DNA from: Vibrio cyclitrophicus
Lineage (GTDB): Bacteria; Pseudomonadota; Gammaproteobacteria; Enterobacterales; Vibrionaceae
Assembly (NCBI GenBank): GCA_023206055.1
Contig: CP065366.1
Location: forward strand, 682,001-746,000
DNA: 64,000 nucleotides
Direction of reading: 5' to 3'
Translations under genes and position numbers: made by a program
Part shown: one piece after another, positions 8,829-17,448 of the stretch
Position numbering within the stretch: the first letter of the stretch is position 1
Layout: each line of letters opens with the position of its first letter
Notes under the pieces: generated by a model
What the model was told of the DNA's origin: nothing
The model's database searches: none
Seen by the model: the letters and a program-made list of their open reading frames with translations, nothing else

Positions 8829-10361
8829 ATGACTGATGCTGTTCAAAACGAAAACGCACAAGAAGCTTCTTCACCTGAAGAGAACAAACTAATCGCTGAG
8901 CGCCGCAGCAAGTTGGATCATATCCGCCTGAACTGCAAAGCTAACGGTCACCCAAATGACTTCCGTCGTGAGCACTTAGCTGGCGACCTTCAAGCGGAAT
9001 TCGGTGAGAAGACTAAGGAAGAGCTAGAAGAGCTTAACCACATCGTTGCGATCGCTGGTCGTATTATGGCGAAGCGTGGTCCATTCCTTGCGATTCAAGA
9101 AACTTCTGGTCGTATCCAAGCATACGCAGCGAAAGACGTTCAAAAAGTACTAAAAGAGAAGTACCAAGGCCTAGATATCGGTGACATCATCGGTGTTAAA
9201 GGTGCGCTTCACAAGTCTGGTAAAGGCGACCTTTACGTGAACATGGAAGAGTTTGAATTGCTAACGAAAGCACTTCGTCCTCTGCCAGAGAAGTTCCACG
9301 GTCTAACTGACCAAGAGATGCGTTACCGTCAGCGTTACGTTGACCTAATCGTGAACGAAGACTCTCGTAACACATTCATCGTGCGTTCTAAGCTTGTGTC
9401 TTCAATCCGTAACTTCATGAGCTCAAAAGGCTACCTAGAAGTTGAAACGCCAATGATGCACGTGATCCCAGGCGGTGCAACTGCACGTCCATTCATCACT
9501 CATCACAACGCACTAGACATCGACATGTACCTACGTGTTGCACCTGAGCTTTACCTTAAGCGTCTAGTGGTTGGTGGTTTTGACCGTGTATTCGAGATCA
9601 ACCGTAACTTCCGTAACGAAGGTCTTTCTCCACGTCACAATCCAGAATTCACAATGATGGAATTCTACCAAGCGTACTCTGACTACAAAGATCTAATGGA
9701 TCTAACAGAAGAGATGCTAAGCACAGCAGCGATGGACGTTCTTGGTTCGACTTCTATGCCTTATGGCGACGAAACAGTTGAGTTCGGTGGCACTTACGCT
9801 CGCATGAGCATGTTCGATGCAATCAAACACTACACACCTGAAAATGCAAACATTCAAGCTCTGACTGAAGACGATCTTCAGAACAGAGAATTGATGGTTA
9901 AAATTGCAGAAGAAGTGGGTCTGTACGTTGAGAAGTTCTGGACATGTGGTCAGCTTCTTGAAGAGATCTTTGGTGAAACGGCTGAGCCTCAGCTAATTCA
10001 ACCAACGTTCATCACGGGTTACCCAGCGGACATCTCTCCACTGGCTCGTCGTAGCGACAGCAACCCATTCTTCACAGACCGCTTTGAGTTCTTCATCGGC
10101 GGCCGTGAAGTAGCGAACGGTTTCTCTGAGCTTAACGATGCACAAGACCAAGATGAGCGTTTCAAAGCACAAGTTAACGCAAAAGACGCGGGTGATGACG
10201 AAGCGATGTACTACGATGCAGACTACATTACTGCACTAGAGCACGGCCTACCGCCAACAGCGGGTCAAGGTATTGGTATCGATCGCCTAGCGATGCTATT
10301 TACTAACACGCACACAATCCGTGACGTGATCTTGTTTCCGGCGATGCGTCCTCAAGCGTAA
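8829..10361 (+). CDS. lysS: Lysyl-tRNA synthetase (class II)
   Basis: Charges tRNA(Lys). The 510 residues have an N-terminal OB-fold anticodon-binding domain (about 60-150) and a class II catalytic domain. Motif 2 is FRNEGLSPRHNPEFTMMEFYQ and motif 3 is GQGIGIDRLAMLFT near the C-terminus. The N-terminal acidic extension QNENAQEASSPEENK is typical of proteobacterial LysS. It follows prfB after 98 bp; that gap holds a small perfect inverted repeat (8751-8769) without a T-run, so co-transcription is plausible. Confidence 0.96.
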   Translation: MTDAVQNENAQEASSPEENKLIAERRSKLDHIRLNCKANGHPNDFRREHLAGDLQAEFGEKTKEELEELNHIVAIAGRIMAKRGPFLAIQETSGRIQAYAAKDVQKVLKEKYQGLDIGDIIGVKGALHKSGKGDLYVNMEEFELLTKALRPLPEKFHGLTDQEMRYRQRYVDLIVNEDSRNTFIVRSKLVSSIRNFMSSKGYLEVETPMMHVIPGGATARPFITHHNALDIDMYLRVAPELYLKRLVVGGFDRVFEINRNFRNEGLSPRHNPEFTMMEFYQAYSDYKDLMDLTEEMLSTAAMDVLGSTSMPYGDETVEFGGTYARMSMFDAIKHYTPENANIQALTEDDLQNRELMVKIAEEVGLYVEKFWTCGQLLEEIFGETAEPQLIQPTFITGYPADISPLARRSDSNPFFTDRFEFFIGGREVANGFSELNDAQDQDERFKAQVNAKDAGDDEAMYYDADYITALEHGLPPTAGQGIGIDRLAMLFTNTHTIRDVILFPAMRPQA

Positions 10362-10396
10362 TTTTCGCTGACAGGTTGTAACAGTCGATTCAATTT

Positions 10397-10424
10397 AAAA
10401 GCCACCTTAGGGTGGCTTTTTCTG
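10397..10424 (+). terminator. lysS terminator
   Basis: A 10-bp stem AAAAGCCACC with GGTGGCTTTT, a TTAG loop and a T-rich tail, 36 bp after the lysS stop. Confidence 0.88.
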
Positions 10425-10634
10425 TTTCTAAGTGTCCAAAACCTTGCCTGTACCGCACTCTTGATTCGAAAAATCATTATTTCTGGCATAGTCTTACTAT
10501 TGAGACAAAAAATCTAAGATAGTCTCACTACTATACGTCTCTGCGCTGAATACGATCTCGCGGCATTTTTGTCGAACGATGAAGCAGTGACTCGTATTAG
10601 CCTGATTTAAATAAAAATAGAATAAGGAAGAAGG

Positions 10635-11975
10635 ATGGGAACTCAATTTAAGATGGATTCCTTACCAGGTTCTCTTATCGTCGTTGGTGGTGCGTACGAA
10701 CCCTGGTTATCTGTATTAGAACAAGTGGGTTGGCAGTGTACCCAGTGTGCAGATTTACGAAAAGCCGATGCATTGATTGCCGACATAGGCCCATGCATTG
10801 GTATTGTGGACCTTAGCCATGATGAGTTCAGTCTAAATGGCATTGCAAACTTGGTGAGCAACAATAAGCAGGTTAGATGGCTCGCCTTTATCCGTGAATC
10901 GCAATTAAGCTCTGATACGATCTGCCAGTTTATCGTTAACTTCTGTATCGACTTTTTCACGGCGCCAATCCCTGACGCTCAGCTATTGAGTACCATTGGT
11001 CACCAGTTGGGTATGCTTAAGCTTGAGCAGAAGGTATGGCCAAACTACGGTATTAACAACAATATGGGCCTGCTGGGCGACTCTGTGGCTGTAAAGCGCT
11101 TGAGAGACCAAGTGAAGCGTATTGGTCCGACTGACGTCAGTATCTTAATTTACGGCGAGAGTGGGGCAGGCAAAGAGACGATTGCACGTTCAATTCATCA
11201 AAACTCTTCGCGAGCACAGAAACCATTTCTCACGGTGAATTGCCGCGCCTTGTCAGAAATGAGAATTGAAGCCGAAGTGTTTGGTATCTCAGCATCAGCA
11301 CAACAAGCGACAGCACCATGTATGTTGGAAGAAGCCGATGGCGGAACCATCCTACTCAATGATGTGCTGGCGATGCCACGCAATCAACAATTGAACCTGC
11401 TGCGCTTTTTGCAGGAAGGAAAAATTGAAACTGCGAACGGACCAAAATCTGTCGATGTACGTATTCTTGCTGCGAACTCTTCTGATATCGAAAAAGCACT
11501 GATTGAAGGTGACTTTAATGAAGAGCTTTATCATTACATTAATGTTCTACGTATTCATGTTCCGAGCCTGAAAGAGCGTGTGAGTGATATTTCGGTACTG
11601 GCGAATCATTTTCTGCGTGAGTACTCGAAAGAGTTTAATGCTCAAGCTAAGAGCTTCTCTGACGAAGCGCTTCGATCGATGAATCGTTATCACTGGCCGG
11701 GCAATGTCCGTGAACTGATGAACCAAATCAAACGCGTTGTGTTGATGTCGGATTCGGTGATCATTGAGGATCACCAATTGGATTTACCAAAACAGAATGA
11801 TGAACGCCGAAGCTTGAAGAGTATTAGAGAGCGTTCAGAGCGCGATGCGTTGCTGATTGTTTTGGAATCTTATGGTGGACAGGTTTCGCTGGCAGCTAAA
11901 GAGCTCGGCGTATCACGAGCGACGATGTACCGCTTGCTTAATAAACACAGCCTAATCTCTGAGGGCGTGGTTTAG
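10635..11975 (+). CDS. vpsR: Biofilm transcription activator VpsR
   Basis: Response-regulator-like protein that activates Vibrio exopolysaccharide and biofilm genes, in V. cholerae with c-di-GMP. The 446 residues match V. cholerae VpsR almost line for line (N-terminus MGTQFKMDS, then the VRWLAFIRE...FFTAPIPDAQLL block). Order: atypical receiver (1-140), AAA+ domain with Walker A GESGAGKE (near 180), C-terminal Fis-type helix-turn-helix (AAKELGVSRATMYRLLNKH). The GAFTGA loop needed to contact sigma-54 is missing: EVFGISASAQQATAPCML stands in its place. This fits the reported sigma-70 dependence of VpsR. It lies beside lysS as in V. cholerae. Confidence 0.95.
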   Translation: MGTQFKMDSLPGSLIVVGGAYEPWLSVLEQVGWQCTQCADLRKADALIADIGPCIGIVDLSHDEFSLNGIANLVSNNKQVRWLAFIRESQLSSDTICQFIVNFCIDFFTAPIPDAQLLSTIGHQLGMLKLEQKVWPNYGINNNMGLLGDSVAVKRLRDQVKRIGPTDVSILIYGESGAGKETIARSIHQNSSRAQKPFLTVNCRALSEMRIEAEVFGISASAQQATAPCMLEEADGGTILLNDVLAMPRNQQLNLLRFLQEGKIETANGPKSVDVRILAANSSDIEKALIEGDFNEELYHYINVLRIHVPSLKERVSDISVLANHFLREYSKEFNAQAKSFSDEALRSMNRYHWPGNVRELMNQIKRVVLMSDSVIIEDHQLDLPKQNDERRSLKSIRERSERDALLIVLESYGGQVSLAAKELGVSRATMYRLLNKHSLISEGVV

Positions 11976-12014
11976 ATTCTTTTCGACATGACTTTATTCA
12001 GTCACCGTAAATTA

Positions 12015-12042
12015 AATGCCACGTATCTACGTGGCTTTTTTG
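12015..12042 (+). terminator. vpsR terminator
   Basis: GCCACGTA with TACGTGGC around a 2-nt loop, followed by seven T residues. Confidence 0.88.
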
Positions 12043-12311
12043 TTTCTGAAGGGGTGTCCGTTGTTTTCTAGCTCAGCCCTAAGAGAGATATGCTGTGATT
12101 TTATATAATCATAGTGAATATGTTATATGTAAATGAATATGCAACTGACATTTTAGGCGAATGCATTGTTTTAAAAATGTTAACCAATTAGCGGTTGAAT
12201 AATATACTCACTTGGTTAGACTTTAACCGTGAAAGCAATGGTTTAACAAAGACTTATTTGCTTTTATTATCTCATTTCTTTTTGGATTTTTTAGTTAGTT
12301 TGGAGGCGCAA
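12043..12311. other. AT-rich spacer before a small ORF
   Basis: AT-rich DNA presumably holding the promoter of the small ORF and DUF1127 gene. The reading frame of the small ORF is open back to a TTG at 12195, but no ribosome binding site supports that start. Nothing else is recognisable. Confidence 0.4.
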
Positions 12312-12434
12312 ATGAAAGATTTCGATTTTATACAGCATATTTGCGCGTCGTTTGATCCGTGTACTGACATTGCGACTGTTATGTCACAAGCATCAGCCAT
12401 GGCCGATCGAAACACCCAAGATAAACCTAACTAA
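12312..12434 (+). CDS. Hypothetical 40-residue protein upstream of the DUF1127 gene
   Basis: A small ORF starting MKDFDFIQHICASFDPCTD, rich in acidic and polar residues, with two cysteines and no membrane segment. I do not recognise it. Support for it being a gene comes from an excellent GGAGG ribosome binding site five to six bases before the ATG. It lies 109 bp upstream of the DUF1127 gene on the same strand, and the gap holds a long inverted repeat, so the two may share a transcript. Confidence 0.5.
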   Translation: MKDFDFIQHICASFDPCTDIATVMSQASAMADRNTQDKPN

Positions 12435-12459
12435 TAGATCCGTACCCTTATTTGGCTGC

Positions 12460-12514
12460 GGAAAAATAGCAGCTAAGTGAGAAGCCCTCATACTATCTAA
12501 CACGCTATTTTTCC
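12460..12514. repeat. Inverted repeat in the leader of the DUF1127 gene
   Basis: Perfect 11-bp arms GGAAAAATAGC (12460-12470) and GCTATTTTTCC (12504-12514) separated by 33 bp. A second small inverted repeat, AGTTG with CAACT (12517-12532), lies directly before the GGAG ribosome binding site of the next gene. These could fold in the mRNA and affect read-through or translation (inference). Confidence 0.55.
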
Positions 12515-12543
12515 TCAGTTGATTCAACAACTGGAGAGTTATT

Positions 12544-12795
12544 ATGCGTCACTCAGTATATTTAAAATTAGCAACAGTCCTTATCCGTGCCGATCTTCGT
12601 CGTGAAGAGCGAGAATGGCAAAGAAAAGTTCGTCGTAGTTCATATGATCTACCATGGAACAATCCCCACTTATTGAGAGATATTGGCCTTGAAGCCGATG
12701 GTCGACCAATTGGTTTTTCTGAACCTGAAGTCGTCACGATTGAGCGTCGAGTGCGTCACCTTCGTCGTGTCTTAAGTGCGCGAATACCGACGTAA
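12544..12795 (+). CDS. DUF1127 domain small protein
   Basis: An 83-residue basic protein with the DUF1127 signature: an N-terminal amphipathic, Arg-rich helix (ADLRREEREWQRKVRRS), then NPHLLRDIGLEADGR, where LRDIGL is the family core. The C-terminal tail is Arg-rich. DUF1127 proteins are small cytoplasmic proteins; some act in stress or nutrient regulation, possibly by binding RNA, but no function can be assigned here. The ribosome binding site GGAG is well placed and a strong terminator follows at 12888. Confidence 0.8.
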   Translation: MRHSVYLKLATVLIRADLRREEREWQRKVRRSSYDLPWNNPHLLRDIGLEADGRPIGFSEPEVVTIERRVRHLRRVLSARIPT

Positions 12796-12887
12796 TCTGC
12801 GGGGTTGATAGCACCTTTCAACCCCTAAGATAAGTCACAGTGATAGTTATGGCGTCGAAAGTGCAAACTTTTGAACTAGAACTGGCC

Positions 12888-12920
12888 AAAAAAGAGAAGC
12901 TTTTGCTTCTCTTTTTTGCT
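12888..12920 (+). terminator. Terminator after the DUF1127 gene
   Basis: A 13-bp perfect stem AAAAAAGAGAAGC with GCTTCTCTTTTTT around a TTTT loop. It separates the DUF1127 unit from the next small gene. Confidence 0.88.
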
Positions 12921-12987
12921 TTTTTAAGCCGTTATCTAGTAAAGGAAAAGAGTTCTACTAAGCTTTATAGAGCAAGGGAGGCCGGCT

Positions 12988-13299
12988 ATGCAAAAGCATC
13001 AATTAGACATGTGGTTACATGGAGAGCACAAAGACTCTTATCAAACCCCTAAAGTGTACGTTATTGGTTGTTCTGACATCTCAGAATATCTACTGGCGGT
13101 GGAGTACAAACACAAGCTAGAACCGGTAAAGCAAGACGGAGAGCCACTTCACTTTGGATCCTTGGATCAAGTGAAAGAGGAGTTACTCCGGCTCGGCTTT
13201 GAAAAGGCGTATCTTCGCTTACACAACGCCTATGATGAGTTTGGTAATGAGCCAAGCCAAAGCTACTGTGATATTGAACTGGCGCTCAAACCTCATTAA
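12988..13299 (+). CDS. Small DUF6482-like protein of unknown function
   Basis: A 103-residue protein, soluble by composition, with the run VYVIGCSDISEYLLAVEYKHKLEPV followed by LHFGSLDQVKEELLRLGFEKAYLRLHNAYDEFG. This resembles small conserved proteins of Vibrio and other gamma-proteobacteria that I associate with DUF6482; the assignment is from memory and moderate. A GGGAGG ribosome binding site six bases before ATG supports the start. It lies between the DUF1127 unit and the converging mutH. Confidence 0.7.
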   Translation: MQKHQLDMWLHGEHKDSYQTPKVYVIGCSDISEYLLAVEYKHKLEPVKQDGEPLHFGSLDQVKEELLRLGFEKAYLRLHNAYDEFGNEPSQSYCDIELALKPH

Positions 13300-13388
13300 A
13301 AGAGCGTTTATCGTTAGAGATTGCTTCTAACTACAGACTGCTCTGTAACACACTGATAGTTTTGGCTATCGAGGCTCGATTAAGCGAT

Positions 13389-14054
13389 CTATGCGTAATG
13401 TGTTGTCAGCAATTTGTGGGTGAATTGAGTTCGTAGATAGAAACCACGTGGTTTGGTCTTGATAGGTTTTCCACTTGCACCGTAAGCTTCAGTTAACACG
13501 CGACTGTTGGCAGCTTTTGGACGTAAATGCAGTGCTTCACCGTGTCTTGCTGTTATCTGTTCAACATTGCCTAACACGATCAACTCCATGAGCTCTTCCC
13601 AATCTCTTTTCAAGAGTTCGTCTTCAGCTTGGCTAGGTGTCCATAATAATGGGGATCCTACATGCCTCTCAGCTAGCGGGATCTCTCTTTCTCCCTCGAC
13701 AGGGATCCACAATACCTTAGACAGCTTGTTTCGAACGTGGCTAGTTTCCCAAGTTATGCCTTGCACGCCCATCAACGGCGCAACACACACAAAGGTGGTC
13801 TCAAGTGGCTTGCCAGAATAGCCAATCGGAATGCTTTTTAGCTCGATCCCGAGCTTGGCAAAATCTTGTTCTGGCTTACTACCTGCAGGTGCACCCAAGT
13901 GCCATTCCAATAGCTGCCCAACCCAGCCTTTATCACGCTTAAGGTCGTTTGGCATTACCATCTCGGCTTCGTCGGCGAGCTCTTTAAAGGTCATTCCGGC
14001 GATAGCATATGCACGCTCTAACAGCTCTTGTTGTGTTTGTGGTTCTGGTTTCAT
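13389..14054 (-). CDS. mutH: DNA mismatch repair endonuclease MutH
   Basis: Nicks the unmethylated strand at hemimethylated GATC sites after MutS-MutL activation. The catalytic Asp-(6)-Glu-X-Lys lies in KPEQDFAKLGIELKSIPI, and the protein matches E. coli MutH along its length (LKRDKGWVGQLLE, ETTFVCVAPL, WIPVEGEREIPLA). I chose the ATG at 14054 (MKPEPQTQ), giving 221 residues, because alignment with other MutH proteins begins there. In-frame alternatives are ATG 14066 and TTG 14102; none has a good ribosome binding site. Confidence 0.93.
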   Translation of the reverse strand: MKPEPQTQQELLERAYAIAGMTFKELADEAEMVMPNDLKRDKGWVGQLLEWHLGAPAGSKPEQDFAKLGIELKSIPIGYSGKPLETTFVCVAPLMGVQGITWETSHVRNKLSKVLWIPVEGEREIPLAERHVGSPLLWTPSQAEDELLKRDWEELMELIVLGNVEQITARHGEALHLRPKAANSRVLTEAYGASGKPIKTKPRGFYLRTQFTHKLLTTHYA

Positions 14055-14149
14055 AATAAAAGGCATGATCAAAAAAATGATTTTATCAGAAGTTATCACC
14101 AAATGACGACTGGTTAAGAAATGATCTCCTTGCGAGAGAAGGGATCAAA

Positions 14150-14640
14150 CTCAGGGTTATCCACAGGACATAAAGGTAATTAATTGAAATATTAATTTAG
14201 TGGATAAATAAACAGGGGTTTATGGTGGATAAAATGCTTGCCAAATGGGGTTCAAAATGAATCTTTCACTTAGTAGTGTGGATAAACATCGGAGTGGTTG
14301 ATCTTTGACCACGTCAGGTTTCTGAAAGATCTTTTACATTTCCAATGTTATTTAAAACCAAAATGTTATTTTAATTAATTGATTTATATGGATATAAAAT
14401 TAATCTGATTAATTTGTCGTTTTTGGTGTTGATGAATCTATGGATTAAAAAAACGATTGCGGGTAATTCTTCACATAGTTATTCACAGAAAAGGTGAATA
14501 AATGTGGTCTATGTCTCACTATTGTGTGGGTAACTAGAATTTGAGCAAAACTTATCCATATTCCTAGTTATTATTCATAAATATAGCGCTTATCACGTCA
14601 CTAAGTTTGCTCCGATTGGGGATATGTGGAAAAATCAGAG
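14150..14640. promoter_or_regulatory. Cluster of DnaA boxes with an IHF site: candidate DARS2-like locus
   Basis: The 615-bp mutH-rppH spacer is very AT-rich and holds sites matching the DnaA consensus TTWTNCACA: TTATCCACA at 14157-14165 (+) and 14277-14285 (-), TTATTCACA at 14479-14487 (+), TTTTCCACA at 14625-14633 (-). One-mismatch sites occur at 14199-14207, 14224-14232, 14493-14501, 14552-14560 and 14570-14578. A 13-base perfect match to the IHF consensus WATCAANNNNTTR lies on the minus strand at 14372-14384, near the middle. In E. coli the DnaA-reactivating sequence DARS2, which needs IHF, lies beside mutH (recalled). No dnaA, gidA or parAB genes are here, so it is not oriC. Confidence 0.6.
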
Positions 14641-14669
14641 TAATTAAAAATTTAGATAGAGGTTGGCCA

Positions 14670-15188
14670 GTGATAGATGGCGATGGTTACCGATTAAATG
14701 TTGGTATTGTAATCTGTAACAACCATGGTCAGGTCTTCTGGGCTAAACGATACGGGCAACATTCATGGCAATTCCCTCAAGGGGGAATAGATGAAGGTGA
14801 GACTCCGGAACAGGCAATGTACCGCGAGTTGTATGAAGAGGTTGGCCTTACTAAAAAGGATGTAAAGATCGTCGCGACAAGTCGTCATTGGTTACGCTAC
14901 AAGCTACCCAAACGACTGGTTCGGTGGGATTCTAAACCTGTCTGTATTGGACAAAAACAGAAGTGGTTCCTTTTACGCTTAGATTGCGATGAATCGCATA
15001 TCAACATGCAGCGTGGAAGTACACCTGAGTTTGATGGTTGGCGTTGGGTGAGTTACTGGTACCCAGTTCGACAAGTTGTTTCTTTCAAGCGAGATGTTTA
15101 CCGTCGAGCGATGAAAGAGTTCGCATCTTTAGCAATGCCGTTTAAAGAGCGAAAAATAAAAGGAAAGCGCAAATTGCGTAGAGGTTAA
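14670..15188 (+). CDS. rppH: RNA pyrophosphohydrolase RppH
   Basis: Nudix hydrolase that removes pyrophosphate from mRNA 5' ends and so starts RNase E decay. The Nudix box is GGIDEGETPEQAMYRELYEEVGL, followed by family blocks WLRYKLPKRLVRWD, VCIGQKQKWFLL and FDGWRWVSYWYPVRQVVSFKRDVYRR. The start is GTG 14670 (VIDGDGYRLNVGIVI), with GAGG seven bases upstream, matching the E. coli N-terminus; the 21 upstream codons to 14607 are unrelated to the family. It has 172 residues and a basic tail. ptsP starts two bases after the stop, so the two are probably coupled. Confidence 0.95.
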   Translation: MIDGDGYRLNVGIVICNNHGQVFWAKRYGQHSWQFPQGGIDEGETPEQAMYRELYEEVGLTKKDVKIVATSRHWLRYKLPKRLVRWDSKPVCIGQKQKWFLLRLDCDESHINMQRGSTPEFDGWRWVSYWYPVRQVVSFKRDVYRRAMKEFASLAMPFKERKIKGKRKLRRG

Positions 15189-15190
15189 GC

Positions 15191-17440
15191 ATGCTCAGTC
15201 AACTAAGGGAAATAGTTGAACACGTATCAAGAGTTGAAGATGTGTCGACGGCTCTTGATATTTTGGTTAAAGAGACATGCAGTGCGATGCAGACGGAATG
15301 TTGCACCGTGTATTTGGCAAATAATGATATGCAGCGCCTTGAGTTGATGGCAACTCAAGGCCTGATCTTCAAAGGCAACAGCATTCACATTGGTTTTGAC
15401 GAAGGTTTGGTTGGCCTTGTTAAAAGAAGTGCTGAACCTATCAACCTTGCACAAGCGTCTGCTCACCCTGCTTATAAGTTTTTTCCGGAGTTAGGAGAAA
15501 AGGTTTATCACTCTTTTCTCGGTACTCCGATTATCCATCGCAAGCAAGTGCTTGGCGTTTTGGTTATTCAACAGAAGTCCCCGCGTTTATTCAGTGAGAT
15601 GGAAGAATCCTTCCTTGTCACGCTCTCAGCACAGCTTGCAGTTATTGTGGCGCACGCCCAAACTCAAGGCCATTGGCTGTTAGAACAACAGAAGCTGCCT
15701 GCGACTAAAGGTATTGCAGCTTCATCGGGTGTGGCGATTGGTGATTTATGGTGGGATAACACTCAGCCTGAACTCACCGATGTTTATCCGGCTTCGACGC
15801 TCAATGTAGAGAGAGAGCATGAGTTGTTGGCGGTTGCTGTTGAAAAGGCTCTCAATGACTTTAAGCGCATGCGCAAGCGCTTAGATAGCGAAATAAACAA
15901 AGATGCGTTGGCGATCTTTGATCTGTTTACTCACTTACTCAACGATCCTATGTTGCGTAAGGATCTGAAAAGTCAAATCCAGAAAGGCGATAAAGCTGAT
16001 TGGGCACTAAGACAAGTTGTTGAAAGTTACTCGAATCGCTTTGCTCGTATGTCTGATGTCTATCTTCGCGAGAGAGCACAAGACATTCGAGAGCTCGGAC
16101 AAAGGCTGCTGTATTTCCTTCATAACTCCGAGCATGAACTCCGAACATTAGATAAGCCGATTATTCTAGTAGTTCGTGAGTTAACCGCTTCGGTATTAGC
16201 GTCGATTCCGAAAGAAAAGCTCTTGGCGGTTATTTCTTTGGAAGGGGCGGCGAACTCGCACGCGGCTATTTTATCTCGTGCGTTAGGCATTCCCTCGGTG
16301 ATGGGGGTCAATCTCAACCTTGCCCAAGCTAATGGTAAGCAAGCGATTGTCGATGGGTATAGTGGTGAAATCTTTATTGAGCCGACTCAGAGCCTACTGA
16401 GCGAATACCAAGGGCTAATTCTAGAAGAGAGTGAACTCTCCTCTATGGTTAACCGAGAATTATACTTACCTGCAAAAACCCAAGATGACCGACAAGTCGA
16501 GATCTTGCTTAATGCGGGCTTAAGTGCCGACACCAATATTGCGATCAACCAAGGGGTGGATGGCGTAGGCCTGTATCGAACAGAAATCTCTTTCTTGTTA
16601 CAACAAAGGTTCCCGTCAGAAGACGAACAGTTCAAGCAGTATCGTTCTGTGTTGGCAAGTTACCCTGAGAAACAAGTGGTGATGCGTACGCTGGATATTG
16701 GTGGCGATAAGGCGTTACCTTACTTCCCAATAGAAGAAGACAATCCATTCCTTGGCTGGCGTGGTATTCGTTTTACGCTCGATCATCCCGACATCTTTAT
16801 TATCCAATTGCGTGCGATGTTACGTGCGAGTTGTGATAGCCAGAACTTGAGTATCTTGTTGCCGATGATCTCTAGCACTCAAGAACTGGATGATACTGTT
16901 CAACTCATCGAGCAAGCCTACGATGAAGTGCATCAACTCGACAGTCGAGTTCGTATGCCGCGTATCGGTATCATGATTGAAGTGCCATCAATGCTTTACC
17001 TTCTTCCGCTGATTGCGGATAAAGTTGATTTCGTTTCGGTGGGCACCAATGACTTAACTCAATATTTATTGGCGGTTGACCGGAACAATTCCCGCGTCTC
17101 TGATGTCTATGAATCCATGCACCCTGCGGTGATCATGGCATTGAAACACATCCATGATACTTGTAAGCAATATCAATTGCCTGTGTGTATATGTGGAGAG
17201 CTAGCCGGTGATCCTATGGGCGCATTACTGTTGATTGGGCTAGGGTACGAAACGTTAAGTATGAATACCTCAAATGTCGCTAGAACCAAATATTTGATTC
17301 GCCAATCTAACCTGAGCGAATTACAGGATTTAGCAAATAAGGCACTTTCAAAACCGTATGGTCGTGACATCTATAGTATGATGCTCAACTATTTCGAAGA
17401 GCGTGAATTTACAGGCTTCATTCGAGCAGGTAAAAAATAG
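15191..17440 (+). CDS. ptsP: PEP-protein phosphotransferase PtsP (enzyme I-Ntr)
   Basis: First phosphotransferase of the nitrogen PTS: takes phosphate from PEP and passes it to NPr and then EIIA-Ntr. The 749 residues hold an N-terminal GAF domain (about 1-165), the PEP-utilising N-terminal region, the phospho-histidine swivel segment GAANSHAAILSRALGIPSVMG (near 355) and a TIM-barrel PEP-binding domain (GVGLYRTEISFLL, VMRTLDIGGDKALPYF, GTNDLTQYLLAVDRNN). The catalytic Cys lies in CICGELAGDP. Length and GAF domain separate it from PtsI. It is tightly linked to rppH as in E. coli. Confidence 0.95.
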   Translation: MLSQLREIVEHVSRVEDVSTALDILVKETCSAMQTECCTVYLANNDMQRLELMATQGLIFKGNSIHIGFDEGLVGLVKRSAEPINLAQASAHPAYKFFPELGEKVYHSFLGTPIIHRKQVLGVLVIQQKSPRLFSEMEESFLVTLSAQLAVIVAHAQTQGHWLLEQQKLPATKGIAASSGVAIGDLWWDNTQPELTDVYPASTLNVEREHELLAVAVEKALNDFKRMRKRLDSEINKDALAIFDLFTHLLNDPMLRKDLKSQIQKGDKADWALRQVVESYSNRFARMSDVYLRERAQDIRELGQRLLYFLHNSEHELRTLDKPIILVVRELTASVLASIPKEKLLAVISLEGAANSHAAILSRALGIPSVMGVNLNLAQANGKQAIVDGYSGEIFIEPTQSLLSEYQGLILEESELSSMVNRELYLPAKTQDDRQVEILLNAGLSADTNIAINQGVDGVGLYRTEISFLLQQRFPSEDEQFKQYRSVLASYPEKQVVMRTLDIGGDKALPYFPIEEDNPFLGWRGIRFTLDHPDIFIIQLRAMLRASCDSQNLSILLPMISSTQELDDTVQLIEQAYDEVHQLDSRVRMPRIGIMIEVPSMLYLLPLIADKVDFVSVGTNDLTQYLLAVDRNNSRVSDVYESMHPAVIMALKHIHDTCKQYQLPVCICGELAGDPMGALLLIGLGYETLSMNTSNVARTKYLIRQSNLSELQDLANKALSKPYGRDIYSMMLNYFEEREFTGFIRAGKK

Positions 17441-17448
17441 GATTTAAC

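Noticed and set aside
12840..13052. 70-residue ORF between the DUF1127 gene and the next small gene
   Set aside because: It runs through a strong terminator hairpin, has no ribosome binding site and overlaps the well-supported ORF at 12988.
14150..14640. Replication origin oriC
   Set aside because: DnaA boxes are present, but there is no dnaA, gidA/mnmG, rctB or parAB nearby and no AT-rich 13-mer array was recognised; the mutH position favours a DARS-type element.
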